DNA of 35,000 nucleotides from Prorocentrum cordatum (GCA_963575745.1 CAUYUJ010018560.1:530313-565312); one strand, 5' to 3'. Shown: positions 8,881 to 18,040, counted from the first letter of the stretch. Notes: generated from the letters alone by a model not told the origin. Numbers and translations are program-made.

Positions 8881-9254
8881 CGAAGCCGATTTTTAGGTGG
8901 GCAATCTTTTCCTCATACTCAGATTCTGCCTCTGGGGGGCCCTTGCTGGGCCCCAGGACCGTCAAAGAGTGAGTCGGAACGAATCGGTCCACAGGGAGGG
9001 GCGGATACCCGCGGGAGCCCTCCTCGAGAAAAGCAAAAAACTCGGCGCCGGAGGTCTGGAGAGGTTCGAGTTTGTAGGCAGGTGTTCGAAGGATTTCGGG
9101 CTTCGGGGAGGACAGCGTCACGCCATGGCGCCACCCCGAAGTAAAGCTGAAAGAAACCTCCGAACATGCCTGTCAAGTACGCAGCCGCTCCCTCGGGGCT
9201 GGCGTGTCGTCCGAAGTCGAGCCTCGCGTTTCGTCCGGGGTCGAGCCTCGAATA
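8881..9254. other. Unassigned GC-rich sequence
   Basis: Unique GC-rich DNA with several overlapping open frames, none with a domain I recognise. The short word GTCGAGCCTCG is repeated near 9215 and 9240, and similar TCGAGGCTC words occur at 17380-17480, beyond the large LINE, which suggests that the two flanks were once closer together. Confidence 0.45.
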
Positions 9255-9471
9255 GCGAGGTTCGCGAAGGAGTGGGGGAGGAAGCGGGCGGAGCAGGAAC
9301 GAGACGGACGAGGATGAGGAAAGAGGAGCAGGAGGAGGAAGGGGAGGAGGAAGGGCTCACGAGACTCGGGGATCGAAGCCCCAGGAAAAGGAGCAGGAAG
9401 GAGAAGGAGGAGGAAGGGGGAGAAGGGAAGAGGAAGAAGAAGGAGGAAGGAGAGGAGGAGGAGGAGGAGGA
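9255..9471 (+). repeat. Purine-rich GGA/GAA tract, left flank of the large LINE
   Basis: AGG- and GAA-rich strand ending in an uninterrupted (GGA)n at 9453-9471 that meets the 3' end of the minus-strand LINE. The same composition and strand polarity resume at 17092. Confidence 0.85.
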
Positions 9472-9612
9472 CGCAGGACGCAGCATAGAACGTACAAGCA
9501 ACGAATCGCGAGCACGCCAGAGCAAGGAAATATGGAGGGCACAACTTAAAACATAAGACGTGCCGCGTGCGAGGTCAGACCGCCACCGCACGCCCGAGAG
9601 ACCCAGCAGAAA

Positions 9613-11322
9613 CTAAAACTTAGCCCCATTTGCTGGGTGCCGCCCGTCGGCGAGCCAGTCCCTGGCTCTACGCCAGGCGGGGTTCGGGGGGCCCGAAGGG
9701 CAGACCTCCCCAAGGGCATCGATTTTGGGAGAACCGATGGCCACACGAGCCCCACACCGAATACAAAACAAATATGGCCCAGAACGCTGGACCTTATGGC
9801 CGTCGCATTCGAAGAGGATCCCACTCTCCACCGCCCCGTCAGTAGCCTCCCCATCCCCTTGGCTACGCCACCCGAGCTGCTCAACAGCCAGGGCGAGGGA
9901 CTGGAGCATGGGCGGCGGCTCACATTTGGCCCCTGGCTTCAAAAGCGTCTTAACGCTGGCAGGTGTCCGAGCCACGGCAAGACAACGCCTGCACTGCAGC
10001 GCGGACGAGCCAGGTGCCAGGGGGACAGGGTCATGGGCGATAATGACGAGCTTATCGCGCCTCTCCGCCACTTCCTTGGGCAAAGGAGGGCCAGAGTCCT
10101 GAGCCTCAGGACGAGCGCAAATCAACTGCACCGCCCTCGACAAGAACTCAAATGTAAACTTGCACTCTTTGACGGAACGCTGGAGGGCATCGACCGCGAG
10201 TTGTGCAACAGCGACGTCCTGAGCCCCAAGTTTGGCGAAGAAATCGGCCCAAGCATTTCCCATGAAACGGTGGATCTCCTCAGCCGACGCTCCCTCGTCG
10301 ACCAGCTGCTCAAAAAACCGATGCGCGGGAGTCCAGATCATCGACGGCCGCGAACCCGACCGCTCAGACAATCTAAAAATCTTCCGCCATATTGAAGCGT
10401 GGCGCGCGAGGCCGCACTCAAGCTTAGAGCCCCGGCCCTGGCATTCGCGGACAAAACTAAGGTGATCGCTGACGATCGTGAGATCAGAAGGGCCCACGCG
10501 CATCGCCTCAAGGCCAGCCCACCGCTCGCCCCGAGGCACTGTTTGAAACAGTCCTGGCAGTCCGCCGAACTTCGCTCGGAGGGGCCAGCCATCCTCCGTA
10601 ATCTCAACCACACTCCAGCCGCACCTCGCCGCCTCGGGACACGCGCCGGCCAATCCACTGCAGTCGGTGAAAAGGAGCGGGCCCCAGGTGCCTTCCGTGA
10701 GACCCCAGAGCAGGACGGGAGGGTGGGACAGCGGCGGCGGCAGCCTAAACGGGATTTGAGGGAGGCCGTACAAGAGAGGAACGACATCCCAATCCGCCCC
10801 ACCCAGAGGAGAGATTCCTTGCTCCCGAAGGGCCTGCCGCTGCTGCCACACGTCGTCCGGAAAAGGAAACTGAGCCTCCACCTCCTCCTCCTCCTCGGCG
10901 GCGAACGCAGAAGGACAATCGTACAGCTGGTGGCCGAGTGTACCACGCGGTGCGCCACAGAAAACACATTTACCTGACGCACAGAGGCCGGCCTGGAATT
11001 TACGCTCGGGGGGCCAAAGGCCCCCGGACAGGAGGGCCCGAGCAGACCCTTGGCGAGCACCTGCTGGGAGGGACAACGCCGCGAGGCGCATCGCTCGAAT
11101 CCAAATCTCCTCGGTTCCGGCAGCCTCAGGCCAGTGAAACGGGACCCTTTTCCAGAGCCAGCGCTCGACGCCGTCTCGGACCAGAGCTCGGACCTCGGAC
11201 GGTGAAAACTCGTACATGGGCACAGCTTCGCCACGATCCGAAATCAGAACGTGGGGCGCCGCCATGTCCCAACCGATCCTGCGTAGGGTGAGGATCACCG
11301 CAGAGATCGGTCCAAAGCACAT
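9613..11322 (-). CDS. LINE ORF2, C-terminal part: RNase H and zinc modules
   Basis: Open frame of 569 residues (first Met used here as a convenience; it continues the RT frame after a frameshift near 11320). A CX2CX8HX4C knuckle lies at residues 119-136 (CVFC...H...C). An RNase H domain spans about 212-370, with FTDCSG (D220), GERWAGLEAM (E267/E272), VSDHLSFV (D286) and GNAWADFFAK (D360), the expected D-E-D-D layout. RNase H removes the RNA strand from the RNA-cDNA hybrid during target-primed reverse transcription. Two further Cys-rich stretches follow: CRRC near 444-447 with C467, and GHKV...CIRCGARV...C (about 508-541), zinc-ribbon-like. It ends in RHPANGAKF and stop. Fragment of a larger polyprotein, not a stand-alone gene. 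Confidence 0.82.
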   Translation of the reverse strand: MCFGPISAVILTLRRIGWDMAAPHVLISDRGEAVPMYEFSPSEVRALVRDGVERWLWKRVPFHWPEAAGTEEIWIRAMRLAALSLPAGARQGSARALLSGGLWPPERKFQAGLCASGKCVFCGAPRGTLGHQLYDCPSAFAAEEEEEVEAQFPFPDDVWQQRQALREQGISPLGGADWDVVPLLYGLPQIPFRLPPPLSHPPVLLWGLTEGTWGPLLFTDCSGLAGACPEAARCGWSVVEITEDGWPLRAKFGGLPGLFQTVPRGERWAGLEAMRVGPSDLTIVSDHLSFVRECQGRGSKLECGLARHASIWRKIFRLSERSGSRPSMIWTPAHRFFEQLVDEGASAEEIHRFMGNAWADFFAKLGAQDVAVAQLAVDALQRSVKECKFTFEFLSRAVQLICARPEAQDSGPPLPKEVAERRDKLVIIAHDPVPLAPGSSALQCRRCLAVARTPASVKTLLKPGAKCEPPPMLQSLALAVEQLGWRSQGDGEATDGAVESGILFECDGHKVQRSGPYLFCIRCGARVAIGSPKIDALGEVCPSGPPNPAWRRARDWLADGRHPANGAKF

Positions 11323-14063
11323 CCGCCAGGATCCCTGCTGGCCGATTTTTCACGAATGGCCTGCCACGCAGCACGGAGCTGCGAAGCGGAGGTCCTGCCG
11401 TCCCACAGCCACCCCGCATAACGGGCTAGCAGCGGGCAGGTGGCATCAAAAGAGGGATCGTACATCCGATCCTTCTGTGTGCACGTGTAGACCGTAAGGG
11501 ACGCAAGACCCTTACGAGCCCCTACAAGCTCACCGGCAAATGAACGAAGCTTCATGAGCGTAGAGTCGGTGAGGCCTATGACCCCAGCTCCATGGCTTCC
11601 AGACGGCATGGCACCTGTACGCCACAGAGCCCGGACCTTCAACCCCCCAGCCCGCTCCAGGGCACGAAGCCGGCCACGGCGTCCCAGGACCCTCCCAAGA
11701 CGTTTTCGCTCCTGGGCTCTGCGGGCGGTGCCACCCGCAAAAGAATCGTGCCCGAGGTTACGAGCAGACCGAAAAGCGGAAAGCTTGAGCATCCCCGCTT
11801 GCGCCTTGACCGCACGCGCAGCCTCGCGAGACGAGGCCAAAAAACCAAACTTAGCAGCCTGCAGTCGGAAGCCCAGGGCACGCGTGTCCCGTGCAAACGC
11901 CGATGCCGCATTGAAGACAATTCCAGCGTGCTTGGCCTGCCGACCAATCCACTGGAAAGAAACATCGTCCATCATCCCCCGAGGGATCACACATTGAAAC
12001 TCATGACGAATTCGCTGGAGCGGCCGTAGGAGAATCACCTGCATAAGAGTCGTCGCATGGCAGCAGCCGGCCAGAATCCCCTGGAAGGAAACAAAAGCTT
12101 GACTGACCGAGCCGAAGCCTTTAATGTGACGAGGCTGCTGATACACGCAAACCAACATCCACGCAATACGTAACGGGTACCCTGCAGCAGCAGCCTCGGC
12201 CATCACAGCCGACAGGATGATCATCTCATAGCATTTGATCATGTCTAACAGAACTGACACACAATGCTGGCCAGTGTGCCGGGCCACCTCGGCCTCCAAA
12301 TTATGAGAGAAGGCGCAGTCCACGCTGCTGCGTCCGGGGCCGGAGCCCCAGAGAAGATCACTCCGATTCCTCCCCTCCCACTCGACGGACACCTCCCGAC
12401 GAACCCTCCCCCACACCCGAATAAGAGTATGCAACAGGGCAATCAAGCGGTGCTCGCCAGGCTTGTCTGGCTTGGGCAGCCGAACGAGCTCCGTCGAGAT
12501 CCTAGCCGAAGGCCACATGCAGCGGAGCTCGCACCGCATAAAAAGGAGCGCTAGAGAGCGCATGGCAGCATCACTCAGGTGAAGCAGGCAGCGGGGGGCC
12601 AGGCGCATCGGGCCCACGGCCGTGCGCTCATGAAAGCTCAGCGCTGCAGCTCGTACCTCGGAAGCCCCAATGGCAGGAAGCAGAGGCCATTTGTCGGCAC
12701 CAGGGGGGAGCACCAGCCGCTCGCAGCCGTGGGCCTTCCACACCTTGGCCCAGTCATCCAAGCAGTCGTCGGCAAGCTGGCACGGCTGCTCGCCTGACCG
12801 AATGGATACAGCAGCCTGCAGCGCCCGCGCCTTGCTGAAGCGGTGGGCCTTGCTGGCGCCGTTGACGAAACTGGCCGCAACCCATTCGTTCCAGCTCTTC
12901 TGGCGTTCCCTGGCGAAAACAGAAATCTTGCCACTGGCCTGGTCGAGCACCCAATCCACCATGTCATCAAAATGGTCGTCGGCCAGCGCGAGCATACGCT
13001 GGTCAAAAAAGTGACGAACTGCAGGGTCGACGGCCTTGAACACCCACTCCTTCTCGAGCAGCCGGTTGAAGAAAGCCTCCGTGTCGTGCAACAGGACCGC
13101 GACCTTCTCCCGTGCCACAGGGCACCGCTGACCATCGGGCCCCGTCTGCCTTGACAGCTCCGGGATCCTGGCCGTGAGGCAAGTGCGCGCTCGGCGCAAG
13201 TGGCGCACCCAGCCTGCCGCAATGGCCCACGCGTCAGTAGTTGTACCTCTGGTGGGTGGCCTCCGCCTGGGAGGCTTCCAGGCGTACTGCACCCAGCGCC
13301 ACCGCCGCGGCCCTGCGCGACCGATCTGTTTCCGCGCCGCGTTGCCCACGACGTCGTAGCGGCCACGAAGCTCCTGCTCGACCAGCTGCGCGACGTCGCC
13401 CCACGCTTGCGAGAGCTCGGCGTCGGACGAAGCCAACTCAATCTGGCTCTGGACTGGCCTCCAATCGCACGGGTGGCGGCTGCAGCCAGGGGGGGCTTTC
13501 GCCTCGAAGGCGCGGGGCCCCCAGGGGGCGCGGCACCGCAGTGCGCGATCCGAGCCCAAGACCTCCAGAGCAACGGGGCGGTGCAGAAAAGTGTCGGCAG
13601 CCTCGTCAACAGTGATGTCACCGATGCGTGAAATCAAACCAGCCTCCACCCCAAAGTAGTCATAATTACGGCCGGGCATCGTTTGCCTGCTCGTCGCGGC
13701 CTCGCCCGACACCAGGACTCCGCCAATGGAGTTGAGCCACGGCGTAAGCACAGGCGGCTCCACGTTGAAATCGCCGCCTACAATCCACGTGTAGCCCTGG
13801 CAGGACATGTCCAGGAGGAAATACCCCACCTCTCCCAGGATGGCCAGGTTGGCCGCGTCGAGCCCGGCGGAGTCGCGGAGGTAGATCGACGCGCAGATGA
13901 TGCCGCCTGCAACTCCCCAATGCGCGTGGCCCGCGACCGCGTAGCCCTGTACCAGCACGCCTGACGCGCGCCCGGGGGGGAGCGACATCTGGATCCCAGC
14001 CCGCGCCAGGACAGCGCAGCCGCCGTGAGTGCCTCCCGCAGTCGACGGGGGGGCCGCTCCCAA
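11295..14063 (-). CDS. LINE ORF2, endonuclease (C-term half) and reverse transcriptase
   Basis: Open frame of 922 residues. Residues 1-165 are the rest of an APE-type (EEP) endonuclease, with VGGDFNVEP at 95-103 and a late His (FLHRPVAL, about 161). A long linker follows, including GPRRWRWVQYAW. The RT spans about 470-830: ELVRLPKPDKPGEHRLIALL (525-544), motif A LLDMIKCYE (D607), a motif B-like QGILAGCCHATTL (661-673) and motif C MMDDVSF (D699, D700). Catalytic Asp residues are intact. The endonuclease nicks genomic DNA and the RT primes from the nick. The frame is joined to the N-terminal endonuclease piece by a 1-nt lesion in a 7-base homopolymer (14047-14053) and overlaps the RNase H frame by 28 bp at its end, where a second lesion lies. 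Confidence 0.85.
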   Translation of the reverse strand: MGAAPPSTAGGTHGGCAVLARAGIQMSLPPGRASGVLVQGYAVAGHAHWGVAGGIICASIYLRDSAGLDAANLAILGEVGYFLLDMSCQGYTWIVGGDFNVEPPVLTPWLNSIGGVLVSGEAATSRQTMPGRNYDYFGVEAGLISRIGDITVDEAADTFLHRPVALEVLGSDRALRCRAPWGPRAFEAKAPPGCSRHPCDWRPVQSQIELASSDAELSQAWGDVAQLVEQELRGRYDVVGNAARKQIGRAGPRRWRWVQYAWKPPRRRPPTRGTTTDAWAIAAGWVRHLRRARTCLTARIPELSRQTGPDGQRCPVAREKVAVLLHDTEAFFNRLLEKEWVFKAVDPAVRHFFDQRMLALADDHFDDMVDWVLDQASGKISVFARERQKSWNEWVAASFVNGASKAHRFSKARALQAAVSIRSGEQPCQLADDCLDDWAKVWKAHGCERLVLPPGADKWPLLPAIGASEVRAAALSFHERTAVGPMRLAPRCLLHLSDAAMRSLALLFMRCELRCMWPSARISTELVRLPKPDKPGEHRLIALLHTLIRVWGRVRREVSVEWEGRNRSDLLWGSGPGRSSVDCAFSHNLEAEVARHTGQHCVSVLLDMIKCYEMIILSAVMAEAAAAGYPLRIAWMLVCVYQQPRHIKGFGSVSQAFVSFQGILAGCCHATTLMQVILLRPLQRIRHEFQCVIPRGMMDDVSFQWIGRQAKHAGIVFNAASAFARDTRALGFRLQAAKFGFLASSREAARAVKAQAGMLKLSAFRSARNLGHDSFAGGTARRAQERKRLGRVLGRRGRLRALERAGGLKVRALWRTGAMPSGSHGAGVIGLTDSTLMKLRSFAGELVGARKGLASLTVYTCTQKDRMYDPSFDATCPLLARYAGWLWDGRTSASQLRAAWQAIREKSASRDPGGCALDRSLR

Positions 14064-14671
14064 GCGCCGTGGTACCCAAGGTTCTGGACCCTCTGCTGCA
14101 GCGCCGCCGCCTTGTCACCTCCAGCGTGTTCTTGAACGAGAACCAGCTTGGAGCAGAAGGCGTCCTGGGCCAGCAGGTCCTCCAACTTCCCGTGCGACGA
14201 GACGTTGGTCGCAGTGATGAGGCCCTTGACTGGCTGCACGCCGATGGAGGCCGGCGGCGCCTTGACGACATCGGCGTCGAGGTCAAAGCGGGCAGCCAAC
14301 TCCGGACTCGGCGGCGACGAAAATTGGGCACCTCTGCCCCGCGAACGTGGCCGAAATTCTGTGGATCCATCTCCCTCCCCCTGCAGGTGGAGGACGGAAG
14401 GTGCGTGACAAAGGGGAGGCAGGAAGGAAGGCGCAGTCGACGCAGAGGCCCCAGCCGACGTCGAAGGCCGAGCCGTCGCAGAGGCCGATGCCGAAGTGGA
14501 AGACCCAGACGTCGCGATACGCCCGCGGCCACCGGACGCGCCTTCAAGCCTCCCGCCAGCACACGAGCCGACACTACCGAGAGGGCGCCCGTAGTATGCA
14601 GTCAACGCAGGTCGTGGACAGCCGACAAGGCCGACCACTCCATTGCTGCTGGAGGCCGACGCCGTCGTCAT
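14047..14671 (-). pseudogene. LINE ORF2, N-terminal part with endonuclease start
   Basis: Starts at ATG 14671-14669, 22 bp after the ORF1 stop, in another frame. After a Ser/Ala/Gly-rich leader it enters ATNVSSHGKLEDLLAQ and LVLVQEHAGG, the first blocks of an EEP endonuclease ('N...' and the catalytic 'QE'). The frame then leaves the domain at a run of seven G (14047-14053 on the plus strand): one more base there would connect AWERPP to the STAGGTHGG stretch of the next frame. Short inter-ORF spacing fits reinitiation or a compact bicistronic LINE. Start chosen as the first ATG after the ORF1 stop; the leader is poorly conserved-looking, so this is tentative. Confidence 0.65.
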
Positions 14672-14693
14672 GGAGGCAAGCAGAACGAGGCAG

Positions 14694-15608
14694 CTAAGAA
14701 GACGCCCTCGGCCGCTTTGCGAACGAGGACAGGCCCTCGCCCAGCCGCTTGGCTGCATTGCGGAGCTCGCCCTCGTCCATCGGCACTTCCACGCCCATGG
14801 CCTCCAGGAAGGCCTTGAGCACCTCCGGGTCATCGACCCCTGTGGGAATCCAGCTGGCGCCAGCCTCGGGGCCCGCCTCGGGGCGAGGCTCAGGAGCACC
14901 TCCAGGATGAGCACCGCCAGAGGAAGCCGCTCCAGGCTCAGGCTGCGCAGCTGGAGGGGGGTTCTGCGCCTGCTCGCGTGCTGCCTCAGCCTCGCGGTCG
15001 GCTTTGGCCTTGACAGCGGCCTGGCGCACCCTGCCCATCACCGAGACCAGCTCGCGCGCGAGGTCCCCGCTGGCGCCGAAGCTGGTGACCACCTGCTCCA
15101 ACTGGGTCGCCGACATCTGCACGGAAGGGAGGACCGCGCTGAGCGACGCCTGCGCCCCCTCGACCGCGGTGGTCGGCTGAGGAAAGTGGGCCGCGACGAG
15201 CGTGCGCTGCGCTTCGAGGTCGGCCAGCTCCACCTTGATGTCGGTCAGCCCCTGGGCCATCTCCTGGCGCTTCGCCTGGAGCTCGCGGAGCTGCTGGTCG
15301 ACCGCCTCCAACTGCTTTTCCTTGGATTCCTTCCGCTTCTCCACAGCCAAGATCTGCTGCGAGACGCGTTGGATCTGGATGGGGAGCAGTTTGGCCTGTA
15401 ATTGGCGCGTGCGGAGCTCAGAGAGCTCCTTGATGGATGCTGCCCGCAGGGCTCCCACAGCCCCGCTGCTGTCAGGCAGCTTCTCGAGGATGTCGATCTG
15501 CTCTCGAAGCTCCTTGATACGGTCGGCGTCCTTCTCGCCACCGTCTCCAGCATCGACGCCCATAGCAGGTGCCACAGGGGCTTGCGCCCCGGCCGCTGCC
15601 AGCTTCTA
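14694..15608 (-). CDS. LINE ORF1, coiled-coil part
   Basis: Open frame from ATG 15575-15573 to 14694 (293 residues), preceded in the same frame by an in-frame TAG at 15606-15608 and then by more ORF1-like sequence. Residues about 15-130 are rich in E, K, Q, R and L with heptad-like spacing (RIKELREQIDILEKL, EKRKESKEKQLEAVDQQLRE), so a coiled coil. A middle helical segment and an Ala/Pro/Gly-rich stretch follow, then a tail (DDPEVLKAFLEAMGVEVP). LINE ORF1 proteins bind element RNA, usually as oligomers; assignment here is by position upstream of ORF2 and architecture, not by a diagnostic domain. Confidence 0.68.
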
Positions 15609-15822
15609 GGCCTCTGCCAGCTCCTTCTTGACGCGCTGGAGCTCCGCGTTGGCCTTCTTGAGCTCCTCCGACTTAGCCGAAACGGAGGGCGCTCCTCCAC
15701 TGCCCCCGACCGAGTGGAAGCAGTTGCCCTTTGAACGCTTGCAGAGCTTACAAGCTGAGAAGCTTGCCCCATTCCACCAGCGCCCCCCTGTGCGGTCGTT
15801 CCAGCAAAAGCGGCAGTTTCAG
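15609..15822 (-). pseudogene. LINE ORF1, zinc-ribbon N-terminal part
   Basis: In the frame of the coiled-coil part but separated from it by the TAG at 15606-15608. It contains NCRFCWNDRTGGRWWNG and FSACKLCKRSKGNC, a CX2C...CX2C pair suited to binding one zinc, then AKSEELKKANAELQRVKKEL leading into the coiled coil. A TGA at 15819-15821 closes the frame upstream, but one extra A in the adjacent AAA run would connect it to the neighbouring frame (see 15823-16035), so a 1-nt deletion is a simpler explanation than two nonsense changes. Confidence 0.6.
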
Positions 15823-16035
15823 GTCTTGGCATCCGCCTGCCGTTAGGTGGTGGTGGTGGTAGTGCCGAGCAATGAGATTCGAGGTTGACCCGCACGATAA
15901 TCGAAAAATGATGGACCTTCGAACTCTGCCCACCCGATTCACTCGCTACAGGCAGCCCACACTTCACGTCTCGCACGACGAATGCATGCAGCATGATATC
16001 CCTCGGAAAGAGCTCGGCTGCTGCCGCCACCAATG
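15823..16035 (-). pseudogene. Upstream ORF1 segment, unrecognised (faint OTU-like look)
   Basis: Minus-strand frame containing HGSLVAAAAELFPRDIMLHA and, further on, HHFSIIVRVNLESHCSALPP, then a Pro run. The order 'Ala-rich helix, I-x-hydrophobic-H, ... hydrophobic strand, N-x-x-S/H' is loosely like the C-terminal half of OTU-type cysteine proteases, but the catalytic Asp-Gly-x-Cys block is not visible upstream, so this is a weak resemblance only. It precedes the zinc ribbon in a different frame, separated by a probable 1-nt deletion. Non-repetitive composition argues that it was coding. Confidence 0.35.
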
Positions 16036-16189
16036 AGCCATGGGCAGCCCCTGCGCCTCGCAGTTGCCCAGCACAGTCTGCAGGCGATCTTCAGAGAAGA
16101 CGAGCCCCAGGTCCCTAAGCGTCCCAGGTGCCGAAGTCCTGCCGCACCGCCACTCATTCTAGAAGAGTGCCGCGTTCATCCTGAAGGCA

Positions 16190-16900
16190 GCAAGTCTTGA
16201 TACGTGTCGACATCATCCTGTCGGTCGTCCCCTCTCTTGTCGTCCACGATCGTTTCACCTTCCTCTTGCTGCTGATCGCCCACACGCTGTTGAACGCCAT
16301 AGCGCTGTTGACCATCCTTTGGCTGATTGCCCGCAGGCTGTTCATCGTCCGCACGTTGTTGACCATCCTCTCGCTGTTGATCGTCCTCACGCGGTCGATC
16401 GCCTGGCTGGGATTGGTCTCGCTTGCGCTGTTGACCGTCCTCACGCTGTTGATCGTCTTCCCGATATTGATCGTTCTCAAGCAGCTGCTCATCCTCGCGT
16501 TTGATCGTCCACGCGCTGTTGCTCATCCTCTCGCAGCTGATCGCCCTCGCGCAGTAGATCGTCCACGCGCTGTTGGACATCTTCTCGTTTTTGAGCGTCC
16601 TTTCGCTGTTGATCACCCACACGCTGTTGATCGTCCTTTCGCTGCTGATCGTCCCCACGTTATTGGTCATCCTCACGCGTTTTATCGCCTAGTGTTGATA
16701 ACCTTCTCGCTGTTGATCATCCTCACGCTGTTGGTCGTTCACAGGATGTTGATTTTCCAATCGCTGCAAATCTTCCTCTCGCTGTAGATCATCCTCCCGT
16801 TGTTGATCGCCCACACGCTGTTGATCGCCCTTGCGCTGTTGATCATCCTCAGGCGATCGATCTTCCACACGAAGCTGTTCATCCTCTCTCTCTGTTTATC
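16190..16900 (-). repeat. 18-bp minisatellite encoding REDDQQ-type hexapeptides
   Basis: About 38 imperfect units of CGCTGTTGATCGTCCTCA (plus strand). In one minus-strand frame they read as REDDQQ, RVGDQQ, REDGQQ and similar, very acidic and Gln-rich; in another as NSVRTI-like. Small indels shift the frame within the array (for instance near 16500-16520). It lies between the leader relic and ORF1, so it could be 5' untranslated sequence, an upstream ORF or an acidic N-terminal extension. Confidence 0.85.
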
Positions 16901-17077
16901 GCAATTGTGATGAAGCGGATCGCCCTTGCCGGATCAGCACGCCCAGGGAAAACTGAGGTTGGTGTGTCTATAGCAGTCGGGTCCCGTGTTCAAGCAGTTG
17001 AACCTCGTTGACCAGAATCATGATGGCAAGATGCGCCATTGCCTGAGGGAAGAAACGTGCACATGCACATGAAAGGT
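16901..17077 (-). other. Leader region of the LINE downstream of the spliced-leader relic
   Basis: Non-repetitive 177 bp. On the minus strand it contains ATG GCG CAT CTT at 17038 opening a 23-codon frame (MAHLAIMILVNEVQLL...) that ends before the hexapeptide repeat. No other signal is seen. Confidence 0.45.
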
Positions 17078-17089
17078 CTTGAGCCAAAA
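17078..17089 (-). other. Dinoflagellate spliced-leader relic (partial)
   Basis: Minus strand reads TTTTGGCTCAAG, identical to the last 12 bases of the conserved 22-nt dinoflagellate spliced leader. It is preceded by CCGC next to the (GGA)n/(TCC)n tract. Relic leaders cut back to this 3' part are a known signature of retroposed trans-spliced mRNAs in dinoflagellates. A chance 12-mer in 35 kb on both strands is unlikely (of order 0.4 %). Confidence 0.65.
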
Positions 17090-17091
17090 GC

Positions 17092-18040
17092 GGAGGAGGA
17101 GGAGGAGGAGGAGGAGGAGGAGGAGAGGGATGAGGAGGATAACAGAGGACGACGAGGAGAAGGAAGAAAGCCATGCTCGGTGATCGAGGTTAGAGGAGGA
17201 GGGGGAACAGGAAGGACGAGGGGGGAGGAGGCTCCGGGATCGAGATTTGAGGATCGAATCAGGGGTCGCTGCGTGTCGACGCTCTGGCGCGTGTCTCCGG
17301 CACCGCCTGCGGGTCCCCGTGAGCCTCCGGGGGCCTCCTGGGACTCCAGGGGAGCACGTCGTGCCTGCGGGGGGAGGAGGGGTCGAGGCTCCGGGATCGA
17401 TGCTCCAGATGCTCGAGGCTCAGGGCTCGAGGTCCGAGGCCTTCGGGGGGTCGAGGCCCGAGGGTCGAGGATAGCGCGTCGAGGTCTTCCCTCGCTTGCG
17501 GCCCCCGAGGGCGCGCTTTTGTTCGGCCCCCCGGGCGGGTCAAACTGCTGGTCTGGGAGGGGGCGTCAGCCAGGAGGTGGCCCCTGGGAGGGGTCCAGGA
17601 GCCAACCTAAGCGGTTCTGCAAGGAGTTTGAGAAAGATGAGGAAGAGGAGGGAGATGAGGCGGAGGAGGAGGGAGGAGAGGGCGCGGAGAGAAGGGAGGA
17701 GGGAAGAACGAGAAGGGAGGAGGGAGAAAGAGGGGGGGAGGGAACAGGAGGAAAGAAACAGGAGGTTCGAAGGGGGGATGATGTTGAAGTGGGGCGCAGG
17801 AAGGAGGAGAAGAGAGGGAGTGAGGGAGCAAGAGGAAGGTATAATAATGTGGACGGAGGAATCAGGACTAGGAAAAAAGGAAGGGTGAGGAAGAGGCGAG
17901 GAGGAGGAGGAGGAGGAGGAGGAGGAAGAGGAGCTCAAGAAGGAGGAGAAGCAGGGGGGAGGAGGCTGGCGGAGGGAAGCGGACCAGAGAGGAGGGAGGA
18001 CGGGAGGACTGAGTTTCTTAGAGGCGAAAGAGAGAAGGGG
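17092..18040 (+). repeat. Purine-rich GGA/GAA tract, right flank of the large LINE
   Basis: Begins with (GGA)n at 17092-17124 and continues as AGG/GAG/GAA-rich DNA. A less biased patch at about 17230-17560 carries TCGAGGCTC and GGGATCGA words. The 365-residue frame through it is Gly/Glu/Arg low complexity and not a credible protein. Confidence 0.85.

Larger units (their letters stand above)
9472..17091 (-). mobile_element. Long non-LTR retrotransposon (LINE) with spliced-leader relic
   Basis: A 7.6-kb minus-strand unit. In its own 5'-to-3' order it has a 12-base spliced-leader-like word (17089-17078), an 18-bp hexapeptide-coding repeat (about 16900-16190), ORF1 (about 16035-14694), ORF2 (14671-9613) and a ~140-bp 3' untranslated part ending at (GGA)n. 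Both outer edges abut (GGA)n read on the same strand, as expected if it inserted into a GGA microsatellite. The ORFs carry at least three 1-nt frame lesions and one stop, so this copy is inactive, though several lesions sit in homopolymers and could be assembly errors. Exact ends are uncertain because a target duplication cannot be told apart from the microsatellite. Confidence 0.72.

Noticed and set aside
10738-10930. Plus-strand frames opposite the LINE ORF2
   Set aside because: Shadows of the minus-strand coding sequence; domain motifs are only on the minus strand.
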